A model generated the notes under the pieces. That model ran no database searches, was not told the DNA's origin, and worked only from the letters and a program-made list of their open reading frames with translations. This document shows positions 16,165-25,179 of a stretch of DNA of 64,000 bases, piece after piece. The stretch lies in assembly GCA_903825895.1 (NCBI GenBank), contig CAIKCI010000032.1:33725-97724 (forward strand), in the 5' to 3' direction. Both the position numbers and the translations under genes were made by a program. The number at the start of each line of letters is the position of its first letter. Position 1 is the stretch's first letter. The DNA comes from an uncultured Actinomycetes bacterium. GTDB taxonomy: Bacteria; Actinomycetota; Acidimicrobiia; Acidimicrobiales; RAAP-2.

Positions 16165-17439
16165 TTGACCTTTATTGATGCCAGGGCATTTTCCGGGGAA
16201 TTATCTAGCCTTTTGCCCTCTCCCGAAGCGCCTGGAACCGCCGTAGCTGCACAAGTGCGCACCATCACCGAGGCGGTGCGCAACGAAGGGGATGCTGCGC
16301 TGTTTCGCTTCACGCAAGAATTCGATGGTGCCTCGCTTGATCGCCTCGACGTAACGCAAGAAGAACTACAAGCTGCGACGGGCCGTATTGATCCCTCAGT
16401 GCTTTACGCCCTTGAAGTCGCCTACAAGAGAATTTTTGCGTACCACGCGCACGAAATGTCGACTCCTGAAACCTACGAGGATGGACGAGTTACCGTTCGC
16501 CCCCTCAGCGTGCCTGTAGATCGGGCAGGGTGTTACGCTCCCGGCGGACTTGCTCGCTATCCCTCGTCGGTGCTGATGTGTGTCGCCCCAGCACGAGTAG
16601 CTGGAGTCGACAATATTGCCCTTTGTATTCCCCCTGACAGGAGTGGTCGTATTGATGACGTCTCCCTGGCCGCAGCAGCGGTGGCGGGAGTGAGCGAGGT
16701 CTACGCCCTCGGCGGGGCGCAAGCTATCGCCGCCCTGGCTCTCGGCACAGAGACGATCCCAAGGGTTGACGTGATCGTTGGGCCCGGTAATAGCTATGTC
16801 GCTGAAGCGAAACGACAGTTGTCGGGCGAAGTTGGAGTTGCTTCATCATTTGCTGGTCCTTCGGAAGTCGTGGTGATCGCAGACGGCTCAACTCGACCGG
16901 AACTCGCAGCGATTGACCTGATGGTTCAGGCTGAACACGGCCCTGACGGCATGGCGTGGTTGATTACCTGGGATGAGATGATCGCCCGAAACGTGGATGC
17001 GGCGTTGGAACGGTTGATCGCCGAGTCTCCGAGAAAGGAACAGCTGCTCGCCACCATGGAAAAAAGTGGCGTGTGTGTCCTGGTGGATTCGCCGGCTCAA
17101 GCGGTAGAGGTTTCAAACATTGTCGCGCCAGAGCATCTCGAACTTCTTGTGGATGATTATTCCGACTTGGTTGAACTCATCCGGAATGCCGGTGCAGTGT
17201 TCTGCGGGCAAAACGCTCCGGCAAGTCTTGGCGACTATGCGGTCGGCCCCAACCACATCCTCCCGACGAACCGCAGCGCGCGTTTTGCCTCATCACTTCG
17301 TGCTGACGACTTTCTCAAGCACATTCACGTTGTAGAGGTCTCGCCTGAAGGTTTTGATGAGCTGGCCCCTACTGTCATTGCTCTTGCCCAGAGTGAAGGG
17401 CTCGCAGCGCACGTCGATTCGATCCGGTTTCGCCAATGA
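16162..17439 (+). CDS. hisD: Histidinol dehydrogenase
   Basis: Catalyses the last two oxidations of histidine synthesis, histidinol to histidine, with NAD and a zinc ion. The 425-residue protein shows DRAGCYAPGGLARYPSS, DVIVGPGNSYVAEAK, the segment SSFAGPSEVVVIAD, QAEHGPDG with zinc-binding Gln and His, and near the end GDYAVGPNHILPT. The frame is open upstream to a TTG at 16096, but the family start and the -10 geometry favour GTG at 16162. It begins a run of overlapping genes through hisF; hisG and hisE are not in the window. Confidence 0.94.
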   Translation: MLTFIDARAFSGELSSLLPSPEAPGTAVAAQVRTITEAVRNEGDAALFRFTQEFDGASLDRLDVTQEELQAATGRIDPSVLYALEVAYKRIFAYHAHEMSTPETYEDGRVTVRPLSVPVDRAGCYAPGGLARYPSSVLMCVAPARVAGVDNIALCIPPDRSGRIDDVSLAAAAVAGVSEVYALGGAQAIAALALGTETIPRVDVIVGPGNSYVAEAKRQLSGEVGVASSFAGPSEVVVIADGSTRPELAAIDLMVQAEHGPDGMAWLITWDEMIARNVDAALERLIAESPRKEQLLATMEKSGVCVLVDSPAQAVEVSNIVAPEHLELLVDDYSDLVELIRNAGAVFCGQNAPASLGDYAVGPNHILPTNRSARFASSLRADDFLKHIHVVEVSPEGFDELAPTVIALAQSEGLAAHVDSIRFRQ

Positions 17440-18503
17440 GCACGCCTGCGCCCCGCCCCGGGTTGTCCAGCCTCGCTGGTTATTACTCACCTCAGGTCAC
17501 TGCTTCAGTTCGTCTGAACTCGAATGAGTCACCGGTGGCCCCACCTGATTCATTCGTCGAAAAGCTTAAAAATGCTCTTGACCAGATTTCGCTCCATCGT
17601 TATCCGGATCGGCAAGTCAACGCCCTTCGAGAGGCGCTCGCCGACCGAGAGGGAGTTTTGCCATCTGAGATTTTCTGTGCCAATGGTTCTGATGAAGTTC
17701 TCCAGAGTCTTTTCTTGGCCTATGGGGGACCGGGACGTTCGGTACTCATCTTTGAGCCCACCTACGCGCTCCATAGTGAAATCGCTCGGATTACCGGCAC
17801 GCAGGTGATTACTGCTGAACGCAGCGATGGCTTCACCTTGAGTGAGGAAATCGTCTCAGCCGCCATCACATCACACCAACCCGACATCGTGATGTTGTGC
17901 TCACCGAATAATCCAACGGGTCTGACAGAACCGGTGGAAGCGCTGCGCGCTGCTCTCGATTCGTCAGCCCTCGTGCTGGTCGATGAGGCCTATGGTCAGT
18001 TCGCCTCCTATCGCGCTCATGACGTTGTCGATCCGACGGATCGTGAGCGTTTGGTTGCCATTCACACATTCTCGAAGACGTGGGCGCTCGCTGGCTTGCG
18101 CCTCGGCTACGCCGTGGCTCCTTCTCCTGTTGTTGAAAACCTTGAGTTGGTTGCTATGCCGTATCACCTATCCAGCATCACCCAACGAGCCGGGCTCTTG
18201 GCTCTCGAAGGTCAAGGCGAAATGGAAGCGAGGGTGCTGACACTCAAAGAGGAACGCCAAAGGATAGAGGACGCCATGGCGCCCTTGGCAGTAAAGGTGT
18301 GGCCCTCGGAAGCGAATTTTATTCTGTTTCGACCGACCACGCTGGTGAGCAATGATGTGTGGCAGGGACTCCTCGACCGTTCAGTTCTCGTTCGAAACTT
18401 TTCCGATTGGCCTCGGCTCGACGGATGCCTGCGAGTGACGGTTGGAACCCCCGAAGAAAACGAGGCATTCATTACTGCACTCAGAGAGGTGGTTGGACAA
18501 TGA
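17436..18503 (+). CDS. hisC: Histidinol-phosphate aminotransferase
   Basis: PLP enzyme that converts imidazole-acetol phosphate to histidinol phosphate. The 355-residue class I/II aminotransferase shows VRLNSNESP, HRYPDRQVNALREALA, NGSDEVLQSL, CSPNNPTG, DEAYGQF, and the PLP lysine in HTFSKTWALAGLRLGY, then an Arg-containing C-terminal LRVTVGTPEEN. Its ATG overlaps the hisD stop (ATGA), and its stop overlaps the hisB start, consistent with coupled translation. Confidence 0.94.
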   Translation: MSTPAPRPGLSSLAGYYSPQVTASVRLNSNESPVAPPDSFVEKLKNALDQISLHRYPDRQVNALREALADREGVLPSEIFCANGSDEVLQSLFLAYGGPGRSVLIFEPTYALHSEIARITGTQVITAERSDGFTLSEEIVSAAITSHQPDIVMLCSPNNPTGLTEPVEALRAALDSSALVLVDEAYGQFASYRAHDVVDPTDRERLVAIHTFSKTWALAGLRLGYAVAPSPVVENLELVAMPYHLSSITQRAGLLALEGQGEMEARVLTLKEERQRIEDAMAPLAVKVWPSEANFILFRPTTLVSNDVWQGLLDRSVLVRNFSDWPRLDGCLRVTVGTPEENEAFITALREVVGQ

Positions 18504-19096
18504 CGAATCGAAGAGGAAGCGCAGAGCGAACCACAAAGGAAACCGAAATTTTCGTGTCACTTGGTCTCGACGGGAGCGGTCAGTGCGACAACGCAACAGG
18601 TATTCCATTCTTCGACCACATGCTCGATCAACTGGGTCGTCATGGCGGATTTGATCTTTCAATCCAGGCCACTGGAGATCTTCATGTCGACACCCACCAC
18701 ACCATCGAGGATGTTGGCATCACGTTGGGTGAGTGTTTCCTCGAAGCGCTCGGTGATAAGGCAGGCATCGCTCGATTCTCGTCACGGACCATCCCGCTTG
18801 ATGAAGCCGCAATTGCTGTTGCTTTAGACCTCTCAGGTCGACCATTCCTCTACTTTGGATTGGAATTTGCACCAGATACGCCAGGACTAGGGGAACCTGC
18901 GTTTGACCCACAGCTGACCGAAGAATTTTTTCGTGCCTTTGCCACCGCTGCAGGAATCACTTTGCACGTTGACAAGGTGCGGGGGCGCAATACCCATCAC
19001 CTCGTGGAAGCGACGTTCAAGTGCGTCGCTCGATGCCTCAGGGATGCGGTGACCGTTGTTGGTGGTGGAATCCCTTCGACGAAGGGTGCGTTGTAG
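18500..19096 (+). CDS. hisB: Imidazoleglycerol-phosphate dehydratase
   Basis: Dehydrates imidazole glycerol phosphate to imidazole-acetol phosphate. The 198-residue monofunctional form (no phosphatase domain) shows TGIPFFDHMLDQLGRHGGFD, DTHHTIEDVGI, and a second metal motif NTHHLVEATFK near the C-terminus. Both His-rich motifs bind the di-manganese centre. The ATG at 18500 overlaps hisC (ATGA); the longer open frame upstream is inside hisC and lacks family similarity. Confidence 0.95.
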   Translation: MTNRRGSAERTTKETEIFVSLGLDGSGQCDNATGIPFFDHMLDQLGRHGGFDLSIQATGDLHVDTHHTIEDVGITLGECFLEALGDKAGIARFSSRTIPLDEAAIAVALDLSGRPFLYFGLEFAPDTPGLGEPAFDPQLTEEFFRAFATAAGITLHVDKVRGRNTHHLVEATFKCVARCLRDAVTVVGGGIPSTKGAL

Positions 19097-19107
19097 GTCG
19101 TGTCCGC

Positions 19108-19713
19108 ATGATCGGAGTCGTTGACTACGGCATAGGGAACCTTCATTCAGCCCAGAAAGCCCTGCGACACGTTGGTGGGGAGGCAGAGCTGATCAGTAGC
19201 CCAGACTCGATCGCCGACGCCGACGCACTCGTCCTCCCGGGCGTCGGTTCTTTTGGTCGTTGTGCCGACGCATTGTCCTCGGCTGGGTGGACTGAACCGC
19301 TCCTTGCAGCGATTTCATCAGGTGTGCCATTTCTTGGCATTTGCGTGGGGTTTCAACTCCTTTACGAAGGATCTGCTGAATCGCCGGACGCCGTTGGCCT
19401 CTCAGTACTGAAGGGTTCTTGCCGTCGACTGCCGTGCGATCAACGATGCCCGCAGATTCAATGGAACAGGATTGACTGCATCTCTGGCTCGACCCTTCTG
19501 CCAGAGCCTTTGAGCGAAGAGTGGATGTACTTTGTCCATTCCTATGCCCCTCCCGTTGGTGGTGAAACGGTAGCGACGTGCTCGTATGGTGAAACGATCG
19601 CTGCGGCCATCGAGAAAGAGAATCTTTTTGGAGCTCAGTTCCATCCCGAGAAATCGGGTGACGCAGGTTTGCGTTATCTTCGCAGGTTTGTCGACGTTGT
19701 GGAATGCCAATAA
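19108..19713 (+). CDS. hisH: Imidazole glycerol phosphate synthase, glutaminase subunit
   Basis: Class I glutamine amidotransferase that feeds ammonia to HisF. The 201-residue protein shows DYGIGNLHSAQKAL, LPGVGSFGRC, the nucleophile elbow LGICVGFQLLYEGS with the catalytic Cys, and the His-Glu pair in AQFHPEKSG. The ATG at 19108, 11 nt after hisB, gives the standard start MIGVVDYG. It overlaps hisA by one base (TAATG). Its partner hisF follows after hisA. Confidence 0.94.
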   Translation: MIGVVDYGIGNLHSAQKALRHVGGEAELISSPDSIADADALVLPGVGSFGRCADALSSAGWTEPLLAAISSGVPFLGICVGFQLLYEGSAESPDAVGLSVLKGSCRRLPCDQRCPQIQWNRIDCISGSTLLPEPLSEEWMYFVHSYAPPVGGETVATCSYGETIAAAIEKENLFGAQFHPEKSGDAGLRYLRRFVDVVECQ

Positions 19714-20456
19714 TGGATTTCTACGCAGCAGTGGACTTGCGAGGCGGGCAGGCTGTTCGCCTGTTGCGTGGGGACTTTGCGCAACAGACCTCTTATGGAG
19801 ATCCCCTGGAGCTCGCTACAAGCTTTGTCGATGGTGGGGCAGATTGGCTCCATGTTGTTGATCTAGATGGAGCGCGTGATGAGAAGCGACGCAATTTGTC
19901 GGTCATTCAATCGCTCTGTGCAATGAGTTCAATTCCCATCGAGGTTGGCGGAGGGGTCCGAAGCGTTCACGATGCTGAAATTCTGCTCGACGCCGGGGTC
20001 GCAAGAGTAATTCTCGGTACCGTTGCCCTCGAGAACCCGTCGCTGGCACTTGAGATCACTGATTTATTTCCTGGGCGCGTTGCAGTAGGTATCGACTACC
20101 GACGAGATTCGTCGGGCATCACTCTCGGGGTTAGAGGGTGGGAAGAAACCGTGGCCATCGAATTGGGAGATGCGGTAGAGCAGTTTGTTCCCACACAGGC
20201 AGCCGGCATTGTGGCCACGGCCATCGATCAAGACGGTACCCTCGAAGGCCCCGATATCGTCGGATTATCGGCGCTCCTCGAAGCGACCAGCATTCCCATT
20301 GTGGCCTCCGCAGGGGTGGGCTCGCTCAACCATCTCCAGACTCTCGCGAGATTCATTTCACCAGCGGCAGGTCGTCAACTCAGCGGTGTCGTGGTGGGCA
20401 AGGCTCTGGTCGAAGGACGATTCACTGTGGAAGAAGGAGTCGCTGCATGCAAGTGA
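19713..20456 (+). CDS. hisA: ProFAR isomerase
   Basis: Amadori isomerase of histidine synthesis, a (beta/alpha)8 barrel of 247 residues. Seen are [18 protein letters not shown] with the first catalytic Asp, VGGGVRS, the second Asp in [14 protein letters not shown], and ASAGVGSL. In many Actinobacteria this enzyme is the bifunctional PriA that also replaces TrpF, but here a dedicated trpF lies in the same cluster, so a single function is more likely. The ATG at 19713 (TAATG with hisH) gives the usual N-terminus; ATG 19704 is an alternative. The end overlaps hisF by 10 nt. Confidence 0.92.
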   Translation: MDFYAAVDLRGGQAVRLLRGDFAQQTSYGDPLELATSFVDGGADWLHVVDLDGARDEKRRNLSVIQSLCAMSSIPIEVGGGVRSVHDAEILLDAGVARVILGTVALENPSLALEITDLFPGRVAVGIDYRRDSSGITLGVRGWEETVAIELGDAVEQFVPTQAAGIVATAIDQDGTLEGPDIVGLSALLEATSIPIVASAGVGSLNHLQTLARFISPAAGRQLSGVVVGKALVEGRFTVEEGVAACK

Positions 20457-21205
20457 CTCGGGTGATTCCTTGTCTTGATGTCGCTGCGGGTCGAGTGGTC
20501 AAAGGTGTTAATTTCGTGAACCTTGCCGATTCTGGTGATCCCGTGGAACTTGCTGCACGTTACGGTGCTGAAGGCGCCGATGAGATTATTTTCCTCGACA
20601 TCACTGCGACGCATGAGGAGCGGGACACCATGTTGTCCGTCGTTGAGCGAGCAGCCGAAGTCTTGTTCGTACCACTCACTGTCGGCGGAGGAGTGAGAAG
20701 TATTGACGATGGGCGACGGCTGTTGCGAGCTGGAGCAGAAAAGGTTGGGATCAATAGCGCAGCTGTGGAACGCAATGAACTCATCAACGAGTTAGCAGAT
20801 GAGTTCGGCGCTCAATGTGTAACCGTGGCGATTGACGCTCGATGGAATGGTTCCTTTTATGAGGTATATGTCAATGGAGGTCGAGTGCCGACCGGTAAGC
20901 CAGCCCTCTCCTGGGCGCTCGAGGTCGAGCAGCGAGGAGCTGGGGAGATATTGCTCACCTCAATGGACAGAGACGGAACCAAGGATGGATTTGAATTGAC
21001 GCTGACACGGGCGATCTCCGATGAAGTGGGTATTGCCGTCATCGCGTCCGGGGGAGTAGGAGGCCTTCAGGACCTGGTGGATGGGGTTCTCGAGGGCGGC
21101 GCTGATGCCGTTCTTGCGGCGTCAATCTTTCACGAGCAGCAGTTCACCCTTTCCGAGGCAAAGCAGTATCTGGCACTTCACGGCGTCACTGTTCGACCTG
21201 TGTGA
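20447..21205 (+). CDS. hisF: Imidazole glycerol phosphate synthase, cyclase subunit
   Basis: Uses ammonia from HisH to make imidazole glycerol phosphate and AICAR. The 252-residue barrel shows the start [19 protein letters not shown] with the catalytic Asp, [34 protein letters not shown] with the second Asp, and [18 protein letters not shown] at about 20433-20439 precedes the ATG at 20447. A longer open frame begins at 20138 but runs through hisA in another frame with no similarity. Confidence 0.95.
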   Translation: MQVTRVIPCLDVAAGRVVKGVNFVNLADSGDPVELAARYGAEGADEIIFLDITATHEERDTMLSVVERAAEVLFVPLTVGGGVRSIDDGRRLLRAGAEKVGINSAAVERNELINELADEFGAQCVTVAIDARWNGSFYEVYVNGGRVPTGKPALSWALEVEQRGAGEILLTSMDRDGTKDGFELTLTRAISDEVGIAVIASGGVGGLQDLVDGVLEGGADAVLAASIFHEQQFTLSEAKQYLALHGVTVRPV

Positions 21206-21234
21206 CGTCGTCCTGAACCCGCCATGAGATGCGA

Positions 21235-21249
21235 TACGGTCATTTAGTG
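21235..21249 (+). promoter_or_regulatory. Internal leaderless-type promoter before the GroES-like gene
   Basis: TACGGT at 21235-21240, 6 nt, then GTG at 21247, in a 41-nt gap after hisF. It suggests a separate transcript for the GroES-like gene, hisI and the trp genes. Confidence 0.4.
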
Positions 21250-21588
21250 AACGAAAACGAACATGTCACCGGGCTCGACAAGCAGGCAATCACCGTCCTT
21301 TTTGATCGAGTTTTGGTTAAAGTTGGTGATGCCGAAGGGGAACGCCGGAGCCGCTCAGGTATCCTGATCCCAGCGACGGCGCAAATGTCTCGCCGGCTCA
21401 CGTGGGGCGAGACGGTAGCCGTTGGACCCCATGTGCGAGCGGTGAAGCTCGGAGATCAAGTTCTTTTCAATCCAGAAGACCAGTTCGAGGTTGAAATCCA
21501 TGCAGAGGAGTACAGCATTCTTCGCGAGCGAGATATCCACGCTGTAGCAACCACCCGTATGGATGGGGGAACAGGACTGTATCTATGA
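21247..21588 (+). CDS. GroES-like co-chaperonin (Cpn10 family), divergent
   Basis: A 113-residue protein resembling Cpn10/GroES, the lid of the GroEL folding chamber. Seen are LFDRVLVKV at the start, a mobile-loop-like RSRSGILIP (the canonical loop ends in a hydrophobic tripeptide that docks on GroEL), then [23 protein letters not shown] and [13 protein letters not shown]. No groEL is adjacent. It sits inside the amino acid cluster, and its stop overlaps the hisI start (ATGA). Whether it is the cell's main GroES or a specialised paralogue cannot be told. GTG at 21247 is chosen by the -10 pattern; an ATG at 21229 is in frame. Confidence 0.75.
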   Translation: MNENEHVTGLDKQAITVLFDRVLVKVGDAEGERRSRSGILIPATAQMSRRLTWGETVAVGPHVRAVKLGDQVLFNPEDQFEVEIHAEEYSILRERDIHAVATTRMDGGTGLYL

Positions 21589-21956
21589 CGCTCAAGGTCG
21601 CCAGTGACGACATGTTTGACGAGATCGTCTTCGATGACAAAGGGCTCGTTGTCGCCGTTGTTCAAGATGCAGCGGATCGTACGGTGTTGATGGTGGCCTA
21701 TATGAATCAATCTTCGCTCCGCAAGACGGTGGAAACTGGTCGGACATGGTTTTGGTCGCGAAGCCGTCAGGAACTTTGGTGCAAGGGGGAAACCTCAGGA
21801 GACCGACAATTTGTTCGCTCCATCGACTACGACTGTGATGGCGACGCTCTCTTGATCACCGTGGAGCAACAAGGCAAAGGGGCTTGTCACACTGGAGAGC
21901 GAAGCTGTTTTTTCCGCGTCTTGGCGACGGGCCAAGATGCTGAGGAGCGTCCGTGA
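21585..21956 (+). CDS. hisI: Phosphoribosyl-AMP cyclohydrolase
   Basis: Opens the adenine ring of PR-AMP in the third step of histidine synthesis. The 123-residue, cyclohydrolase-only form (no HisE domain) shows [49 protein letters not shown] and [11 protein letters not shown]; the Cys residues and Asp of these blocks bind zinc and magnesium. It is separated from the rest of the his genes by the GroES-like gene and overlaps it. The stop overlaps the trpE start. Confidence 0.95.
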   Translation: MTLKVASDDMFDEIVFDDKGLVVAVVQDAADRTVLMVAYMNQSSLRKTVETGRTWFWSRSRQELWCKGETSGDRQFVRSIDYDCDGDALLITVEQQGKGACHTGERSCFFRVLATGQDAEERP

Positions 21957-23476
21957 TGAGTCCGGGGCAACGTCAAGCGGTTCCGTCACTCGATGTTTTT
22001 GTTGATCTTGCGAAGGCGCACAAGATTATTCCGATCACGAGGGAAATCGTTGCTGATACCTTGACGCCTGTTGGGGTCTTCCTTGCGGCCATTGGAAGCG
22101 GCGATGGGTTTCTCCTTGAGTCCGTGGAGGGAGGTGACCGGTGGGGGCGGTACTCATTTGTCGGGCGTCGGCCACTTGCCACGTTGACATCGACCAACGA
22201 ATCGCTGACGAGCTCTGGGGACGCGTTCGATTTCAACGGTGAGACCATGCTGGAAGCACTTGAGTCCTTGATGAACTCTGTGAAAACGCCAGAGCTTTCC
22301 CACCTACCGCCATTACATAGCGGCGTCGTCGGGTATTTGGGCTACGACACAGTGCGCGAGATCGAAAACCTCCCCGCCCCGCCTTCTCGCTCGCTGGACC
22401 TTCCTGACGCCACCATGATGATCATTGGAGAGTTGATCGCCTTTGATCACTGGCGCCAACGCATCACACTTATTGTGAATGTGGTCATCCCTGATGAAGT
22501 GTCTCATGATGGACTGACCGATCTCTACGATCGAGCGCTTGATGATCTCAATGAATTGGAGCGAGCCAGCGGAAGCACCCCAGCCATTCCGCCTCTCATG
22601 GCACCAAGCGAATCAACCTTGACAACCTTCGCTGACGCACGATCGACCATGACCTCGACTGAGTATCAACAGGCAGTCAGTGTTGCAAAGGAGTACGTTA
22701 CGGCGGGAGACATCTTCCAGGTGGTCCTGTCACAGCGTTTTGACATTGACGGGCCCGTGGATGCATTCGGCGTGTACCGGGCCCTTCGTCTCTTAAATCC
22801 CAGTCCTTATCTCTATTTTCTGCGGATTAATGGCGTCGAGATCGCCGGATCCTCACCTGAGGCCATGGTTCGTCTTCGTGATGGCGTCGTCACCTCTCGA
22901 CCTATCGCCGGGTCACGGCGTCGAGGAGCAACGCCGCTGGAAGACGAATTCTTGGGAGCGGAACTGCGTGAAGATCCTAAAGAGGTTGCCGAGCACGTGA
23001 TGTTGGTCGACTTGGCCCGCAATGATGTGGGTCGAGTTGCATCCTTTGGCAGTGAAGAAGTCGAGGAGTTCATGACCTTGGAGCGCTACAGCCACATCAT
23101 GCATTTGACATCGCAAGTCTCAGGTCGTCTGCGGGAGGACAAGGGTCCAATTGACGTGTTGCGCGCTACGTTCCCCGCCGGGACTCTCTCAGGAGCCCCC
23201 AAGGTGAGAGCCATGGAGATCATCGACGAACTAGAGCCCACTCGACGGGGGGTCTACGGTGGCGTGGTTGGGTATCTCGACTTCTCCGGCAACATTGATA
23301 CGGCTATCGCTATTCGAACACTTGTTGTGACTCCCTCTGGCCACGCTTCTGTGCAGGCTGGTGCGGGCATTGTGGCTGATAGCGATCCGTCGAGCGAAGA
23401 CGCTGAGTGTCATGCAAAAGCCGCTGCGGTCTTAAACGCCGTGGCGGTTGCCCGAGCCGCCGGCGGCGCCCAATGA
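21956..23476 (+). CDS. trpE: Anthranilate synthase component I
   Basis: Forms anthranilate from chorismate, using ammonia from a TrpG subunit that is not encoded here. The 506-residue protein shows the tryptophan feedback region LLESVEGGDRWGRYSFVGR, AGDIFQVVLSQRF, PSPYLYFLRI, SRPIAGSRRRGA, LVDLARNDVGRV, TFPAGTLSGAPKVRAMEII and QAGAGIVADSDP. ATG at 21956 shares one base with the hisI stop (TGATG); GTG 21953 is possible. The next gene overlaps its stop. Distinct from menF, which lacks the feedback region. Confidence 0.95.
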   Translation: MSPGQRQAVPSLDVFVDLAKAHKIIPITREIVADTLTPVGVFLAAIGSGDGFLLESVEGGDRWGRYSFVGRRPLATLTSTNESLTSSGDAFDFNGETMLEALESLMNSVKTPELSHLPPLHSGVVGYLGYDTVREIENLPAPPSRSLDLPDATMMIIGELIAFDHWRQRITLIVNVVIPDEVSHDGLTDLYDRALDDLNELERASGSTPAIPPLMAPSESTLTTFADARSTMTSTEYQQAVSVAKEYVTAGDIFQVVLSQRFDIDGPVDAFGVYRALRLLNPSPYLYFLRINGVEIAGSSPEAMVRLRDGVVTSRPIAGSRRRGATPLEDEFLGAELREDPKEVAEHVMLVDLARNDVGRVASFGSEEVEEFMTLERYSHIMHLTSQVSGRLREDKGPIDVLRATFPAGTLSGAPKVRAMEIIDELEPTRRGVYGGVVGYLDFSGNIDTAIAIRTLVVTPSGHASVQAGAGIVADSDPSSEDAECHAKAAAVLNAVAVARAAGGAQ

Positions 23477-24345
23477 GCGAGGACGTTGCGACGCCCATTT
23501 CCGCCCTGGCTCCGCGGCCTGGGGCACTTGCGGTGCGCTCGCATCAAGCAGTGTCCGTTTCGGGTGATGATGCAACGTCGTTCCTTCAGGGGCAGTGCTC
23601 GCAGGACATTGCCCTGCTTGGGGAGAACTCTTCCGCGTGGACCTTCGTCCTTGAGCCAGATGGCAAACTGGGGTTCCTGGTCTTTGCTGTGCGGGTGGGG
23701 GATGGCTATCGGCTCTTGTGCGCTGAAAAAGAGGTTGATGGACTTCTTGCTCGCCTCCGTCGATTCGCGTTACGCGTCGCTGTAATTTTTGCAACGACAG
23801 AAGTCACACTCTTGTTCGGCCCTGAACGACCGCAGGAACTCGAGGACGCAGTCGATCTCATTGGGCTGCAGTGTGGGCCAAGCTTGAATGCGTGGATGAT
23901 CGACTCCGAACATGCGAGCGCGGGGTTTGATGTCGACACGGTGTTTGATCCCTGGTTTACGAGTGCGTGGTTTGCGCACCTTGACTTTAATGATGCATGC
24001 GAAGGAATGAATCCGTTCTCGTTTGGGGCGTCGTTCATCGCTGGATCCTGTTCATTCACGAAAGGTTGCTACACCGGTCAAGAACTCGTGGCTCGCGTTG
24101 AGGCGAGGGGAGCACAAGCGCCGCTACAACTCTGTGCTTTCTCGGCGAGTGGGCCCGTCGAGACTGGTCTCGAACTTCTACGCGACGGCGTTTCGATTGG
24201 ATCCGTGGAGCGCACTGCCATAGATGCCGCTTCTGGATCCACAAGAGGCTTTTGTCTTGTCAAGCGCAGTGCTCTCAGTCCAGATGGATTCACGGCTCTG
24301 GCCGGACAAACAGAGGTGAGTGTTCGAATGTTGGATGCTCATTAA
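23473..24345 (+). CDS. ygfZ: YgfZ/GcvT-like folate-binding protein
   Basis: A 290-residue member of the YgfZ family, tetrahydrofolate-binding proteins needed for maintenance of some Fe-S enzymes and, in E. coli, MiaB-type tRNA modification. The diagnostic motif is FTKGCYTGQELVARVEARG with the redox Cys. The N-terminal GDDATSFLQGQCSQDIALLG and the aminomethyltransferase-like layout agree. It lies between trpE and trpC, overlapping trpE (ATGA) but with a 27-nt gap before trpC. No direct role in tryptophan synthesis is known; the location may only ensure co-expression. Confidence 0.85.
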   Translation: MSEDVATPISALAPRPGALAVRSHQAVSVSGDDATSFLQGQCSQDIALLGENSSAWTFVLEPDGKLGFLVFAVRVGDGYRLLCAEKEVDGLLARLRRFALRVAVIFATTEVTLLFGPERPQELEDAVDLIGLQCGPSLNAWMIDSEHASAGFDVDTVFDPWFTSAWFAHLDFNDACEGMNPFSFGASFIAGSCSFTKGCYTGQELVARVEARGAQAPLQLCAFSASGPVETGLELLRDGVSIGSVERTAIDAASGSTRGFCLVKRSALSPDGFTALAGQTEVSVRMLDAH

Positions 24346-24360
24346 GTACCGCCCGACTAC

Positions 24361-24375
24361 TACGATAAAGCCATG
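24361..24375 (+). promoter_or_regulatory. Internal leaderless-type promoter of trpC
   Basis: TACGAT at 24361-24366 is followed by 6 nt and the trpC ATG at 24373. The gap between ygfZ and trpC is the only other break in the his-trp run besides that before the GroES-like gene and hisB-hisH. Confidence 0.5.
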
Positions 24376-25179
24376 GCCACCTACCTCGATGGGATCCTCG
24401 ATGCACATCGCAGGAATGCTTCAAGAGACGATCGTTCGTTCGTTGAACTGCGAGATCTGGCTGAAAGCGTACCGAGTCCTGCGTCACTGCGAGCAGCCCT
24501 GGAAAAACCAGGACTCTCTGTCATCGCTGAGTTCAAGCGTCGGAGTCCGTCTAAGGGCCTGCTGAACGAGACCATCGATTTGAGCAAGATGGTGCTGGAC
24601 TATGTCGAAGGCGGCGCATCGGCGTTAAGTGTGTTGACCGACGAAGAATTCTTTGGCGGTTCGACCGGTGATCTTGTTACAGCCCGGTCATGCACGTCGA
24701 TTCCCATTTTGAGGAAAGATTTTACGGTCGATGAGCGCGATGTCTGCGACGCAAAGATCATGGGTGCAAGTGCAATTTTGCTTATTGTCGCCGCACTGGA
24801 CGACCAAGAACTGACTACCTACTCGAGACTGGGAGCAGATCTCGAACTTGATGTTCTCGTCGAAGTGCATGACGAACACGAACTCCTGCGCGCTCTGCGT
24901 CTTGACAATCCGCTTCTCGGTATTAACCAGCGAGATCTTCGATCCTTCGACGTGGACCATGACCGTGTCCTCAAGCTTATCGAGATGGTTCCTTCTTCTG
25001 TGGTGACGGTTGCCGAATCTGGTATTACGACAAGTGAGCAAGCACGCGTTCTCGCCCAAGCGGGTGTCAACGGCGTACTCGTGGGCGAAATGTTTATGCG
25101 ATCACCAGATGTGGTCAGTGCGGTGGAGAGCCTTTCGTCGCTGCAGGCGCGTCAACGAGGGAGGGTTGTGAATCGATGA
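24373..25179 (+). CDS. trpC: Indole-3-glycerol phosphate synthase
   Basis: Closes the indole ring from CdRP. The 268-residue barrel enzyme shows VIAEFKRRSPSKG with a catalytic Lys, ALSVLTDEEFFGGS, ILRKDFTVDERDVCDAKIMG with the second Lys, LGINQRDLRSFDVD and VAESGI. It is monofunctional, not fused to TrpF. The ATG fits the leaderless pattern and heads trpC-trpF-trpB-trpA. Its stop overlaps trpF (ATGA). trpD is missing from the window. Confidence 0.95.
   Translation: MATYLDGILDAHRRNASRDDRSFVELRDLAESVPSPASLRAALEKPGLSVIAEFKRRSPSKGLLNETIDLSKMVLDYVEGGASALSVLTDEEFFGGSTGDLVTARSCTSIPILRKDFTVDERDVCDAKIMGASAILLIVAALDDQELTTYSRLGADLELDVLVEVHDEHELLRALRLDNPLLGINQRDLRSFDVDHDRVLKLIEMVPSSVVTVAESGITTSEQARVLAQAGVNGVLVGEMFMRSPDVVSAVESLSSLQARQRGRVVNR

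Noticed and set aside
20138..20446. N-terminal extension of hisF
   Set aside because: The extension is Arg/His-rich, overlaps hisA in another frame, and the ATG at 20447 has a ribosome-binding site and the family N-terminus.
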